Shown here in pieces: positions 41,234 to 50,427 of a stretch of 64,000 nucleotides of DNA; within the stretch, counting starts at the first letter, position 1; each line of letters opens with the position of its first letter. The stretch covers positions 4,001,654 through 4,065,653 of the forward strand of contig NZ_KB900388.1 in assembly GCF_000378825.1 (NCBI RefSeq), written 5' to 3'. The position numbers and the translations under genes are program-made. The notes below the pieces were generated by a model. That model was not told the origin of the DNA and did no database searches. It worked only from the letters and a program-made list of their open reading frames with translations. Source of the stretch: Salinispora vitiensis (GTDB taxonomy: Bacteria; Actinomycetota; Actinomycetes; Mycobacteriales; Micromonosporaceae).

Positions 41234-41890
41234 GTGACAGGCGACACAGTGCCGCCGGCGAACCTGCGTAACGAGTACGCCGCGGACCTGGGCCTGACCG
41301 AGACGAACCTGGCTGGTGACTGGTACACCCAGTTCGACCGCTGGTTCACCGAGGCGGTGGCCGCCGGTTTGCCCGAGCCGAACGCGATGGTGCTCGGCAC
41401 CGCCGACGCGGCGGGCCGGCCGAGCGCTCGTACGGTGCTGTTGAAGGGGTATGGGTCGGACGGTTTCGTCCTGTTCACCAACTACGGGTCGCGCAAGGGC
41501 ACCGAGCTGGCCGCCAGCCCGTACGCGAGCCTGGTCTTCCCCTGGTTTGTGCTGGAGCGCCAGGTGGTGGTGACCGGTCGGGTGGAGCGGCTCGACCGGG
41601 CCGAGACCGAGGCGTACTTCGCCAGCCGGCCGCGCGGCTCCCAGCTCGGGGCGTGGGCGAGTGAGCAGTCGCGGGTGCTCCCGGACCGGGCCGCGCTGGA
41701 CGCCGCCTACCGGGCGACGGTGGAGCGCTTCGTCGCCGGGGCGCCGATCCCGGCGCCGCCGCACTGGGGTGGCTTTCGGGTCCGCCCCGACGAGGTGGAG
41801 TTCTGGCAGGGCCGGGCGAGTCGGCTGCACGACCGGCTGCGGTTCCGCGCCACCGACGGGGGCTGGGTTGTCGAGCGGCTGGCGCCGTGA
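41234..41890 (+). CDS. pdxH: pyridoxamine 5'-phosphate oxidase
   Basis: Makes pyridoxal phosphate with FMN as cofactor. 218 residues. EPNAMVLGTADAAGRPSARTVLLKGY and FTNYGSRKGTELAASPYASLVFPW are the FMN and substrate strands; the C-terminal HWGGFRVRPDEVEFWQGRASRLHDR is diagnostic. GTG at 41234 has GGGAGGGGGAG just upstream; GTG 41228 is also possible. Divergent from citA. Confidence 0.93.
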   Translation: MTGDTVPPANLRNEYAADLGLTETNLAGDWYTQFDRWFTEAVAAGLPEPNAMVLGTADAAGRPSARTVLLKGYGSDGFVLFTNYGSRKGTELAASPYASLVFPWFVLERQVVVTGRVERLDRAETEAYFASRPRGSQLGAWASEQSRVLPDRAALDAAYRATVERFVAGAPIPAPPHWGGFRVRPDEVEFWQGRASRLHDRLRFRATDGGWVVERLAP

Positions 41891-41979
41891 CCGAGGTGCG
41901 GCTGGCCCGGCACCGGAGTAGCGGGTCGCACCGGTGCTGTCGCCAGCGAGTAGCGGGTCTGACCGGTTAGGGTCCGGGG

Positions 41980-42906
41980 ATGGACTTCCCCGGGCAGTGG
42001 GCCCCGTCGGGGGCACAGTGGACCATCGCGGCCGCCGGCCACGAGGCGGTGATCGTCGAGGTCGGTGGCGGAATTCGGACCTATCGATCCGGCGGGGTGG
42101 AGCACCTGGACGGGTACACCTCAGCCGAGCTGTGCCCGGACTCCGCCGGCCAGGTGCTCGCCCCCTGGCCGAACCGGCTCCGGGACGGTAAGTACCACTT
42201 CGCGGGCCGTGACCTCCAGCTGGCGATCAGCGATCCGGAGCACGACGCGGCCTTCCACGGGCTGGTCAACTGGGTGCCCTGGCAGTTGCTGGAGCGGTCG
42301 GCCGAGGCGGTGACGCTCGGCTGTGAGTTGGCGGCCACCCCCGGCTATCCCTGGTCGTTGCGGCTGCGGAGTCGGTGGTCGGTCGGCCCGGACGGGCTGC
42401 GCGCCGAGCATGAGGTGACCAACAGCGGCGGCGAGGCGGCGCCCTTCGGCTTCGCGGTGCACCCGTACCTGCGGGTGCCGGGCGGCTCGGTTGACGATGT
42501 CCTGCTGCGGTTGCCGGCGCGAAGCCGGCTGCAGGTGGACGGGCGGCTACTTCCGATCGCCCAGTCCTCGGTCGTGGGCACCGAGTACGACTGGACCGTG
42601 TCGCGTCGGATCGGCCGGGCGGTGCTCGACGACACCTTCGGTGACGTGGTGCGGGACGGCGACGGCGGTTCGGTGGTGGAGCTGGCCGCCCCGGACGGCG
42701 GGACCCGGATTCGGGTCTGGGCGGACCGGCGGTTTGGCTGGTGGCAGGTCTTTACCGGGGACACCCGCTCCGGGTCGCGGCGTCGACGTTCGGTGGCGCT
42801 GGAGCCGATGACCTGCCCGCCGGACGCGTTCCGCTCCGGCCGGGATCTGCTGACGTTGCGGCCGGGCGACACCTGGCGCGGCGTCTGGGGCATCCGGCCG
42901 GCGTAG
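41980..42906 (+). CDS. aldose 1-epimerase family protein
   Basis: 308 residues of galactose-mutarotase fold. LAPWPNRLRDGKYHFAGRDLQL, HDAAFHGLVNWVPW (HGL with catalytic His), GFAVHPYLRVPG (second His) and VALEPMTCPPDAF (Glu) fit the YihR-like group. Interconverts sugar anomers; substrate unknown. Its stop is 14 bases before the nitroreductase gene, so they may be co-transcribed. Confidence 0.88.
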   Translation: MDFPGQWAPSGAQWTIAAAGHEAVIVEVGGGIRTYRSGGVEHLDGYTSAELCPDSAGQVLAPWPNRLRDGKYHFAGRDLQLAISDPEHDAAFHGLVNWVPWQLLERSAEAVTLGCELAATPGYPWSLRLRSRWSVGPDGLRAEHEVTNSGGEAAPFGFAVHPYLRVPGGSVDDVLLRLPARSRLQVDGRLLPIAQSSVVGTEYDWTVSRRIGRAVLDDTFGDVVRDGDGGSVVELAAPDGGTRIRVWADRRFGWWQVFTGDTRSGSRRRRSVALEPMTCPPDAFRSGRDLLTLRPGDTWRGVWGIRPA

Positions 42907-42919
42907 TCGAGGAGGCGTG

Positions 42920-43522
42920 ATGGAGTTCGTCGAGGTGGTGCGGCGGCGTCGGATGGTCCGCAACTACGACCCGGATCGGCCGGTACCGCCGGAGGTGGTG
43001 GACCGGCTGTTGGCGCACGCGATCCGGGCGCCGTCGGCGGGCTTCTCCCAGGGGTGGGGTTTCCTGGTGCTGGAGGCCGCCGAGGATCGGGATCGGTTCT
43101 GGGCGGCGACCACGCCGGGCACGGGTGGCCGGGAACGCTGGTTGGCCGGAATGCGTCAGGCTCCGTTGATCATCGTGCCGCACGCCAACCGGTCGGCGTA
43201 CCTGGACCGGTACGCGGAGCCGGACAAGGGGTGGGCGGACCGGTCAGCGGAGCGTTGGTCGATGCCCTACTGGTACATCGACACCGGCTTCGCCGCCTTG
43301 TTGATGCTGCTCACCGCCGTTGATGAGGGGCTGGGGGCGTGCTTTTTCGGTATTCCGCCGCAGCGGCTGGCGGACTATCGGGCGGCTTTCGGGGTGCCGT
43401 TGGAGTATGAGCCGGTTGGCGCGGTCACCGTCGGCTACCGTGCGGTGGATCAACGATCCTCGTCGCTGCGCCGCGGGCGTCGCCCGGTGGAGGAGGTGGT
43501 CCGACGTGGGCGGTGGAGTTAG
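42920..43522 (+). CDS. nitroreductase family FMN oxidoreductase
   Basis: 200 residues from ATG 42920 (GAGGAGG upstream; the GTG just before is an alternative). VVRRRRMVRNYDPDRPVPPEVVDRLL at the start and RAPSAGFSQGWGFLVLE are the FMN-binding blocks, and EGLGACFFGIPPQRL the conserved C-terminal one. Substrate not predictable; F420 ligase-like relatives exist. Confidence 0.85.
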   Translation: MEFVEVVRRRRMVRNYDPDRPVPPEVVDRLLAHAIRAPSAGFSQGWGFLVLEAAEDRDRFWAATTPGTGGRERWLAGMRQAPLIIVPHANRSAYLDRYAEPDKGWADRSAERWSMPYWYIDTGFAALLMLLTAVDEGLGACFFGIPPQRLADYRAAFGVPLEYEPVGAVTVGYRAVDQRSSSLRRGRRPVEEVVRRGRWS

Positions 43523-43630
43523 TCTGAAAAACTCCGTTTGTCCGGTTGGTGGAAGCGAACTGTCAGGGCGAAACTGTCATAAAGCGGTAGAACGCGGCGT
43601 GACTCGGCCGGTTAGGCTGACACGGTCAAT

Positions 43631-43681
43631 GGCGCCGCTGCTCGCGGCGCCGCGAGCAGCGGCGCCGCGAGCAGCGGCGCC
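43631..43681. repeat. 36-bp perfect palindrome with an extra half
   Basis: 43631-43666 is a perfect palindrome built of GGCGCC-GCTGCTCGC and its complement, followed by a third copy of the arm GCGAGCAGCGGCGCC at 43667-43681. It lies 42 bases before the next GTG, so it would be in its leader or promoter. Confidence 0.75.
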
Positions 43682-43722
43682 GGGCCGGGAGCGGCCGGTC
43701 GCGGGGAGGGGAGCTAACCGTC

Positions 43723-44028
43723 GTGATCTTCAGAGCGGTCCGGGATGGGCGTCCGTACCCCGAGCACAGCCTGACGCTCAAGCAGTGGGCCGAGATCCCT
43801 CCGCGTCCGCTGCGCCTGGATCAGCTGATCACCACGAAGCGTGAGTTGGCGCTGGACAAACTCCTCGCCGAGGATTCGACCTTCTATGGCGACCTGTTTC
43901 CGCACGTGGTGCAGTGGGACGGCGGGCTTTACCTGGAGGACGGGCTGCACCGGGCGCTGCGAGCCGCGCTGCAGCAGCGCAACCAGATCCATGCCCGGGT
44001 GTTCGCCTTTTCCGCGACGGTCGACTGA
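43723..44028 (+). CDS. conserved actinobacterial hypothetical, 101 aa
   Basis: GTG start. MIFRAVRDGRPYPEHSLTLKQW, LDQLITTKRELALDKLLAEDSTFYGD, WDGGLYLEDGLHRALRAALQQR. The last part resembles the ParB/sulfiredoxin-like loop (D-G-L/H-H-R-A), but the evidence is weak. Ubiquitous in actinobacteria to my knowledge, function unknown. Soluble. Confidence 0.7.
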   Translation: MIFRAVRDGRPYPEHSLTLKQWAEIPPRPLRLDQLITTKRELALDKLLAEDSTFYGDLFPHVVQWDGGLYLEDGLHRALRAALQQRNQIHARVFAFSATVD

Positions 44029-44063
44029 AGCGGCGCGGGCTGAGCCTTCGTTAAGGTGTCTCC

Positions 44064-45224
44064 ATGAGCCCTCTCGACCTGCTGGACGTCGATTCGTCAC
44101 TGAGTGCCGAGGAGCGGCAGATTCGCGCCGTCGTCCGCCAGCTGGTGGACGATCAGGTGCGGCCGCACGTCGCCGGCTGGTATGAGGAGGGCCGTGTGCC
44201 CGCCCGCGAGCTGGCCCGGGAGTTCGGCAAGCTGGGCCTGCTCGGCATGCACCTGACCGGGTACGGCTGCGCCGGCTCCTCGGCTGTCGCCTACGGTCTG
44301 GCCTGCCTGGAGCTGGAGGCGGGTGACTCGGGCATCCGCTCCCTGGTCTCGGTGCAGGGGGCGCTGGCGATGTACGCCATCTGGCGCTACGGCAGCGCGG
44401 AGCAGAAGCAGCGTTGGCTGCCCACGATGGCTGCCGGGGAGGCGATCGGCTGCTTCGCACTGACCGAGCCGGACCACGGATCCGACCCGGCGTCGATGGC
44501 CACCCGGGCCCGCCGCGACGGCGACGACTGGGTGCTGCACGGCACCAAGATGTGGATCACCAATGCGACGATCGCGGATGTCGCGGTGATCTGGGCCCGT
44601 ACCGACGAGGGGATCCGCGGCTTCGCCGTGCCGACCAGGACGCCCGGGGTGACGGTGCGCGAGATTCGGCGCAAAATGTCGCTGCGGGCATCGGTGACCG
44701 GGGAGATATCCCTGGACGACGTGCGGTTGCCGGCATCGGCCCGCCTGCCCGAGGCCGTCGGGCTGAAGGCGCCCCTGGGTTGCCTCACCGAGGCGCGGCA
44801 CGGGATCGTCTGGGGAGCGCTCGGCGCGGCCCGGGACTGCCTGGAGACGGCGCTGGAGTACGCGGGCAGCCGTACCCAGTTCGGCCGCCCGCTCGCCGGG
44901 TTCCAGCTCACCCAGGCGAAGCTCGCCGACATGGCGGTGGAGTGGAGCAAGGGCTACCTGCTGGCGTTGCAGCTCGGTCGGCTCGCCGACGTCGACCGGC
45001 TCCGCCCCGACCAGGTCAGCGTGGGCAAGCTCAACAACGTTCGGGAGGCGTTGGCGATCGCCCGGCAGTGCCGCACGATCCTGGGGGCCAACGGTGTCTC
45101 CGGTGCCTACCCGGTGCTGCGGCACGCCAACAACCTGGAGAGCGTGCTCACCTATGAGGGCACCTCGGAGATCCACCAGCTGGTGATCGGGCAGCGGCTG
45201 ACCGGCCTGTCCGCTTTCGCCTGA
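44064..45224 (+). CDS. acyl-CoA dehydrogenase (glutaryl-CoA type)
   Basis: 386 residues, full length. FAD enzyme: CFALTEPDHGSDPASMAT and MWITNATIADVAVIWART bind FAD and substrate, GAARDCLETALEYAGSRTQFGRPLAGFQLTQ is the family-typical helix, and the catalytic Glu lies in YEGTSEIHQLVIGQ near the end. The overall pattern is closest to glutaryl-CoA dehydrogenase, but the substrate is inferred. Confidence 0.87.
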   Translation: MSPLDLLDVDSSLSAEERQIRAVVRQLVDDQVRPHVAGWYEEGRVPARELAREFGKLGLLGMHLTGYGCAGSSAVAYGLACLELEAGDSGIRSLVSVQGALAMYAIWRYGSAEQKQRWLPTMAAGEAIGCFALTEPDHGSDPASMATRARRDGDDWVLHGTKMWITNATIADVAVIWARTDEGIRGFAVPTRTPGVTVREIRRKMSLRASVTGEISLDDVRLPASARLPEAVGLKAPLGCLTEARHGIVWGALGAARDCLETALEYAGSRTQFGRPLAGFQLTQAKLADMAVEWSKGYLLALQLGRLADVDRLRPDQVSVGKLNNVREALAIARQCRTILGANGVSGAYPVLRHANNLESVLTYEGTSEIHQLVIGQRLTGLSAFA

Positions 45225-45406
45225 ATGCTCCCCGGCGTGGGGATGGCCCCGGTGCGGGCTGTGGTATCGGGTGGAGGTCGGGGCCGGGGCGGGTAGGCTG
45301 GCCGGCCGGCCCGACAGTTTCCGGGCACCCGGGAAGGCCTGCCGTGTCGGCGGTCAACCCGGGCCGGTGATCCGCGCGGTGGGTAGGACGGCGAGGAAGT
45401 GCAGCC

Positions 45407-46804
45407 ATGATCAGTATATTCGATCTCTTCAGTGTCGGTATCGGGCCGTCCAGCTCGCACACCGTCGGGCCGATGCGTGCCGCCCGGACGTTCGTCGCCG
45501 GCCTCAAGGCAGACGGGCTGCTCAGCGAGACGGTACGGATCCGCGCCGAGCTTTTCGGTTCGTTGGGGGCGACCGGCCGCGGCCATGGCAGTGATCGTGC
45601 GGTCCTGCTCGGGCTCGCCGGTGCGGAGCCGGAGACGGTCGACACCGACGCCGTCGAGAGCTGGATCGACAAGATCCGTGCCGAGCAGCGGATCTCGCTG
45701 CTCGCCACCCACGAGATCGACTTTGATCCGGCTCGGGACCTGGTGCTGCACCGCCGCCGGTCGCTGCCGTACCACCCGAACGGGATGACCTTCGCCGCCT
45801 ACGACCTGACCGGGGCCGAGCTCCGGGCCCGTACCTACTACTCGGTCGGGGGTGGGTTCGTCGTGGACGAGGCGGCGGCGGGGGCGGACCGGATCACCTC
45901 GGACACCACCCCGGTGCGCTACCCCTTCTCGACCGGTACGCAGCTGCTGGCCGTGACCCGGGAGACCGGGCTGTCGATCAGCGAGGTGATGCTCGCCAAC
46001 GAGCTGTCCTGGCGCAGCGAGCGGGAGGTGCGCGCCGGGCTGCTGGAGATCTGGCGGGTGATGCGGGAGTGCGTGGCCCGCGGCTGCGAACGCGACGGTG
46101 TGCTCCCCGGCCGGTTGCAGGTCCGGCGGCGGGCCGCCGAGCTGTACCGCGGCCTGATGATGGATGCGGACCCGATGCGGTCAACGGCGGGCCGCGGTGC
46201 GGTGGATCCGCTGCGTGCGATGGACTGGGTGACCCTTTTCGCCCTCGCGGTCAACGAGGAGAACGCCGGCGGTGGCCGGGTGGTGACCGCACCGACCAAC
46301 GGCGCGGCCGGCATCATTCCGGCGGTCCTGCACTACTACGACCGGTTCGGGCCGGGTGCCACCGCGGAAGGTGTGGTGCGGTTCCTGCTCGCGGCCGGCG
46401 CCATCGGTGTGCTGTTCAAGGAGAACGCCTCCATCTCCGGCGCCGAGGTGGGCTGCCAGGGCGAGGTGGGTTCGGCCTGTTCGATGGCGGCGGCCGGGCT
46501 GGCCGAGGCGCTGGGGGGCACCCCGGAGCAGGTGGAGAACGCCGCCGAGATCGGTATGGAGCACAACCTGGGGCTGACCTGTGACCCGGTCGGCGGCCTC
46601 GTGCAGATCCCCTGCATCGAACGGAACGCGGTGGCTAGCATCAAGGCGATCACGGCTGCCCGGCTCGCGTTGCGGGGCGACGGCGTGCACCACGTCTCGC
46701 TCGACAAGGTGATCAAGACGATGCGGGAGACCGGGGCGGACATGAAGGTCAAATACAAGGAGACGGCACGCGGCGGCCTCGCCGTCAACGTGATCGAGTG
46801 CTGA
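45407..46804 (+). CDS. sdaA: L-serine ammonia-lyase (iron-sulfur)
   Basis: Converts serine to pyruvate and ammonia. 465 residues, single-chain form with beta domain first (SIFDLFSVGIGPSSSHTVGPMRAA) and alpha domain second. Fe-S cysteines in GCQGEVGSACSMAA and LTCDPVGGLVQIPCIERNA. ATG 45407. The upstream gap of 180 bases holds no gene. Confidence 0.92.
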   Translation: MISIFDLFSVGIGPSSSHTVGPMRAARTFVAGLKADGLLSETVRIRAELFGSLGATGRGHGSDRAVLLGLAGAEPETVDTDAVESWIDKIRAEQRISLLATHEIDFDPARDLVLHRRRSLPYHPNGMTFAAYDLTGAELRARTYYSVGGGFVVDEAAAGADRITSDTTPVRYPFSTGTQLLAVTRETGLSISEVMLANELSWRSEREVRAGLLEIWRVMRECVARGCERDGVLPGRLQVRRRAAELYRGLMMDADPMRSTAGRGAVDPLRAMDWVTLFALAVNEENAGGGRVVTAPTNGAAGIIPAVLHYYDRFGPGATAEGVVRFLLAAGAIGVLFKENASISGAEVGCQGEVGSACSMAAAGLAEALGGTPEQVENAAEIGMEHNLGLTCDPVGGLVQIPCIERNAVASIKAITAARLALRGDGVHHVSLDKVIKTMRETGADMKVKYKETARGGLAVNVIEC

Positions 46805-46858
46805 AAGCCACCGGCCCGCCGCGCGGGGTGTGGCGCGGACCGGGCAGGAGGCGACGCG

Positions 46859-47686
46859 GTGGCCGCTGGCGTCGGGACGCTCTGGTCAAACCGGGGCGCG
46901 CTGCGCATCCTCGTGCGGCGGGACCTCGCGGTCAAGTACCAGCAGTCCGCGCTGGGCTATCTCTGGTCCCTGATCGAACCGCTGGGCTTCGGCGCCATCT
47001 ACTGGTTCGTCTTCGGGGTGCTGTACGAGCGGGACACCGATCGGTATCTGGGTGAGGCGGCTGACTCGTACCCGTTGTTCCTGTTCACCGGGATCTTCGC
47101 CTGGATGTGGGCCAACTCGGCGCTGGGCGAGGCGACCAACGCGCTGACCGGCCAGGCGAGGTTGATCACCACGATGAACCTGCCCCGCCAGTTCTTCCCG
47201 ATCGGGCGGGTCGCCGGGCGGGTCGCCGAGTACCTGGCCGGCCTGCCCCTCCTGGTGGCGGCCGCGGCGGCGTACGCGGTGGCGGGGCGGATCCACCCGG
47301 GCTGGTCGGTGCTCGCTCTCCCGCTGGCCATCGCCCTCCAGGGCGTTCTGCTGGTCGGCCTGGCGCTGCTGCTCTCCGCGGCCAACGTGCTGATGCGCGA
47401 TGTCGAGCGGGTCATGCGGTTGGTCGTCCGGGTGCTCTTCTACGCCACGCCGATCATCTACCCCTTCGGCCTGGTTCGGGACTCCAGCCTGCCCGACTGG
47501 CTTAAGGTCGGATACGAACTGAACCCCCTGGTCGGGATATTCCAGCTGCACCACGCGGTCTGGTACCCCGACGAGTTCCCCGACGCCGGGCTACTCGGCA
47601 CCACGGTTACCGGCTGTCTATTGGTACTCGCCATTGGTTGGTGGACGTTTCACCGCCTCGAACCGGCGGTCCTCAAGGAGCTGTGA
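46859..47686 (+). CDS. ABC-2 type permease of a polysaccharide/teichoic acid exporter
   Basis: 275 residues, six hydrophobic segments. RRDLAVKYQQSALGYLWSLIEPLGFGAIYWFVFG at the start and LFYATPIIYPFGLV, ELNPLVGIFQLHHAVWYP near the end are typical of Wzm/TagG exporters. GTG start. One base separates its stop from the partner ATPase, so this is the first gene of a four-gene glycopolymer operon. Confidence 0.88.
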   Translation: MAAGVGTLWSNRGALRILVRRDLAVKYQQSALGYLWSLIEPLGFGAIYWFVFGVLYERDTDRYLGEAADSYPLFLFTGIFAWMWANSALGEATNALTGQARLITTMNLPRQFFPIGRVAGRVAEYLAGLPLLVAAAAAYAVAGRIHPGWSVLALPLAIALQGVLLVGLALLLSAANVLMRDVERVMRLVVRVLFYATPIIYPFGLVRDSSLPDWLKVGYELNPLVGIFQLHHAVWYPDEFPDAGLLGTTVTGCLLVLAIGWWTFHRLEPAVLKEL

Positions 47687-47687
47687 G

Positions 47688-48437
47688 ATGGCCGATCCGA
47701 TCATCGAAGCAGCGGGGCTCGGCATTCGCTTCGTCCGGAACCGCCGTCGGCAACTGCGGCTGCGGGACCTCGCCCTGCACCGGGGGCGGCGCGGTGGTCG
47801 TACCGATGGTCGGTTCTGGCCGCTACGGGATCTCTCCTTCTCGATCGAGGCCGGCGACACGGTCGGCGTGATCGGCCGCAACGGCACCGGCAAGAGCACC
47901 CTGCTGCGGCTCATCGCCGGCGTGCTGATCCCCGACGAGGGTGGGATCACCGTGCGCGGCGCGGTCGCCCCGCTGCTGGAGCTCTCCGCCGGCTTCTCCG
48001 CCGACCTGACCGGCCGGGAGAACCTCTACCTGGTCGGTGGCCTACACGGCCTCTCGCCGAGCTACCTGCGGCGCCGGGTGGACGAAATCGTGTCGTTCGC
48101 GGGTAAACAGGTGGAGCAGGCCCTCGACACGTCCGTGCGCCATTACTCGTCCGGCATGAAGGTCCGGCTCGGATTTGCGATCATTTCGCACCTGCCGCAC
48201 CCCGTCCTGTTGATGGACGAGGTAACCGCGGTTGGGGACGCCGAATTCCGCCAGCGGTGCTATGCGACGATCGACCGTCTGCTCGGAGAGGGGCGCACCC
48301 TGGTGCTGGTATCACACAACGAACAGGACCTGACCCGATTCTGCCGGCGCGGCTTTTACCTCGACGCCGGCCGAATGATTGTGGACGGGACGATGGCCGA
48401 GGCGCTGGCCGCGTACCACGGGGCGGTGGCCCGGTGA
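47688..48437 (+). CDS. ABC ATPase of the polysaccharide/teichoic acid exporter
   Basis: 249 residues; Wzt/TagH-type. Walker A GRNGTGKST at 63-71, PLLELSAGFSADLTGRENLYLVG typical of this branch, signature HYSSGMKVRLGFAI, Walker B VLLMDEVTAVGD. No C-terminal carbohydrate-binding domain, so substrate choice is probably left to the permease. It overlaps the next gene by 4 bases (GTGA). Confidence 0.9.
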   Translation: MADPIIEAAGLGIRFVRNRRRQLRLRDLALHRGRRGGRTDGRFWPLRDLSFSIEAGDTVGVIGRNGTGKSTLLRLIAGVLIPDEGGITVRGAVAPLLELSAGFSADLTGRENLYLVGGLHGLSPSYLRRRVDEIVSFAGKQVEQALDTSVRHYSSGMKVRLGFAIISHLPHPVLLMDEVTAVGDAEFRQRCYATIDRLLGEGRTLVLVSHNEQDLTRFCRRGFYLDAGRMIVDGTMAEALAAYHGAVAR

Positions 48438-50419
48438 CGCTCGCGCTCGTGTTGACCACCGACGGATCAGCGGACCTCGCCGATCGGCTGGCCGAACAGT
48501 GCCGCCACGCGGGGATCGACGAGGTACGGCTGGTCAGTGACCTGGCCACCCTGGCTGACCTGGCGGAGTCGGCAACCGGTCCGGTCCTCGTCACCGGCGC
48601 TGATCTGGTCGCGCACACGGCCGTCCTGCGGCACCTCGCCACCAGCCCGGCGGAGCCGACGGTGGCGCTGGTGCTCGCCGGTCCACCGGTGCCCGGTCGG
48701 ACGGCGGTTCGGGAGGACCGCGGGCAGGTGGTCGCCGCTGGCGCGCCGGCGGCCCTGGACGGCGAGGCCACCGGGGTGTTCGGCGGTGCACTGCGGGTCA
48801 ATCCGGCCCACCTGCCGGTCCTGGTCGCCGCCGCGCGCGCGATCGCCGCCGAGGTCGTACCGGTGGGAGCCGCCGCGGTCCACGGTGCCGTGGACGACGG
48901 GCCCGCCGTTGACCGGCTCTTCGCCAACCTGGTGGCCCGCGACGTGGTGACCTTCGCCCACCGGGTACGGCTCCTCGTCGCGCACCGGGTCGCCGCCGCC
49001 GACGACCCGGCCGCCGCCGACGACCGGGCCGCCGCCGAGGCGGCCGTCGCCGCCGTTGATCCGGACCGGGCCGAGCTGCGGCTGTCGGTGAAGGAACGAG
49101 ACGATTTCTTCACCACTTTCTTTGTCAGTACTTGGTCGCCGTACGTGACGAAGGTGGCGGCCCGGCTCCGGCTGAGCCCCACCACCGTCACGATGATCTC
49201 GGTGGCGTTCGCGGTGGCGGCCGCGCTGCTGTTCGGCGCCGGAGGGCGGCCCGCGTTGGTCGCTGGCGCGGTGCTGCTCTACCTGGGTTTCGTGCTGGAC
49301 TGCGTGGATGGGCAACTCGCCCGCTACACCCGTACCTTCAGTGCTTGGGGCGGGTGGCTCGACACCATGGCCGACCGGGCGAAGGAGTTCATCGTCTACG
49401 CCGGCCTCGGCTACGGCGCGACCCAGGCCGGATTCCGCTACGGGTGGGCCCTGGCGATCGCCGCGATGACCCTGCAGACCGTCCGCCACATGAGCGACAC
49501 CTGGTACGGCGCGATGCACGACGAGGCAGCCCGTCTGCCGCAGGTGACCCCGGGGGGTGGGTTCGGTGCCCGGCTCAGTGCCGCCTCCAACCGGGTGCAG
49601 GCCGACGTTGGTTCGGTGACCTACTGGCTGAAGCGGACGGTGGTCTTCCCGATCGGTGAGCGATGGGCGCTGATGGCCCTGGCGGCAGCCTTGTTCGACC
49701 AGCGGGTCGCCTTGTTCGCGGTGCTGACCGGGATGGTGCTGGCGCTTGGGTACACCGCGGCGCTGCGGCTGCTGCGGGCCCGCTCGATGCGGGTCGGAGT
49801 GTTGAACACAGTGGACACCTCCCTGCATCGGGACGACGGCCCACTGGCCCGCGCTTGGGCGGCGCCGCGCTGGCCGGGCCCGCTGCGGCTGGCGGTGTCG
49901 GCGGTGCTGGTGTCGGCGGTGCTGCTCGGGCTCGCACTCTTCGGTCCGGAGTCCCTCCCGCGGTGGACGGCGTTGGTCGGGCTCGGTGGCCTGCTGCTGG
50001 CTGCTGCAGGGGCGCGGTCCGGGCACGGCGGGGCGCTGGACTGGCTGGTGCCGGCGGCGCTACGCGCGGCGGAGTATCTCTTCGCGATCGCGGTCGGGGT
50101 GCTCGGGGGAGTCCCCGCCGGGTTGGTCTTCGGGTACGTCTTCGTGCTGACCCTGCATCACTACGACCTGACCGCGCGGCTGGAGAAGCGGAAGCTGGCC
50201 CCGCCGTTGCACGATGCCACGCTGGGCTGGGAAGGGCGGTCAGCGGTGCTGGCGCTCTCCGCGATCACCGGAATTGCTGCTATCGGCATGGCTACACTCG
50301 GTATATACCTTTTAGTGGTCTTCGTGGGGAGCGTGGCCCTCGCCTGGGTGATTCGGCCGGCCCGCGCCGTACGAACGGTGGGATCGACAGATGCCGTTGG
50401 CGGTCGCCCACCGGGTTAG
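48434..50419 (+). CDS. CDP-alcohol phosphatidyltransferase fusion protein
   Basis: 661 residues. The N-terminal ~200 are a soluble Rossmann-like, nucleotidyltransferase-like part (LALVLTTDGSADLADRLAEQ). The middle holds the CDP-alcohol motif DCVDGQLAR at about 289-297, continuing GGWLDTMADRAKE with the second Asp pair. The C-terminal third has several more membrane segments. Probably makes a lipid-linked or headgroup-phosphate precursor for the exported polymer. Translationally coupled to the ATPase. Confidence 0.82.
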   Translation: MTLALVLTTDGSADLADRLAEQCRHAGIDEVRLVSDLATLADLAESATGPVLVTGADLVAHTAVLRHLATSPAEPTVALVLAGPPVPGRTAVREDRGQVVAAGAPAALDGEATGVFGGALRVNPAHLPVLVAAARAIAAEVVPVGAAAVHGAVDDGPAVDRLFANLVARDVVTFAHRVRLLVAHRVAAADDPAAADDRAAAEAAVAAVDPDRAELRLSVKERDDFFTTFFVSTWSPYVTKVAARLRLSPTTVTMISVAFAVAAALLFGAGGRPALVAGAVLLYLGFVLDCVDGQLARYTRTFSAWGGWLDTMADRAKEFIVYAGLGYGATQAGFRYGWALAIAAMTLQTVRHMSDTWYGAMHDEAARLPQVTPGGGFGARLSAASNRVQADVGSVTYWLKRTVVFPIGERWALMALAAALFDQRVALFAVLTGMVLALGYTAALRLLRARSMRVGVLNTVDTSLHRDDGPLARAWAAPRWPGPLRLAVSAVLVSAVLLGLALFGPESLPRWTALVGLGGLLLAAAGARSGHGGALDWLVPAALRAAEYLFAIAVGVLGGVPAGLVFGYVFVLTLHHYDLTARLEKRKLAPPLHDATLGWEGRSAVLALSAITGIAAIGMATLGIYLLVVFVGSVALAWVIRPARAVRTVGSTDAVGGRPPG

Positions 50420-50427
50420 GGGGCCGG

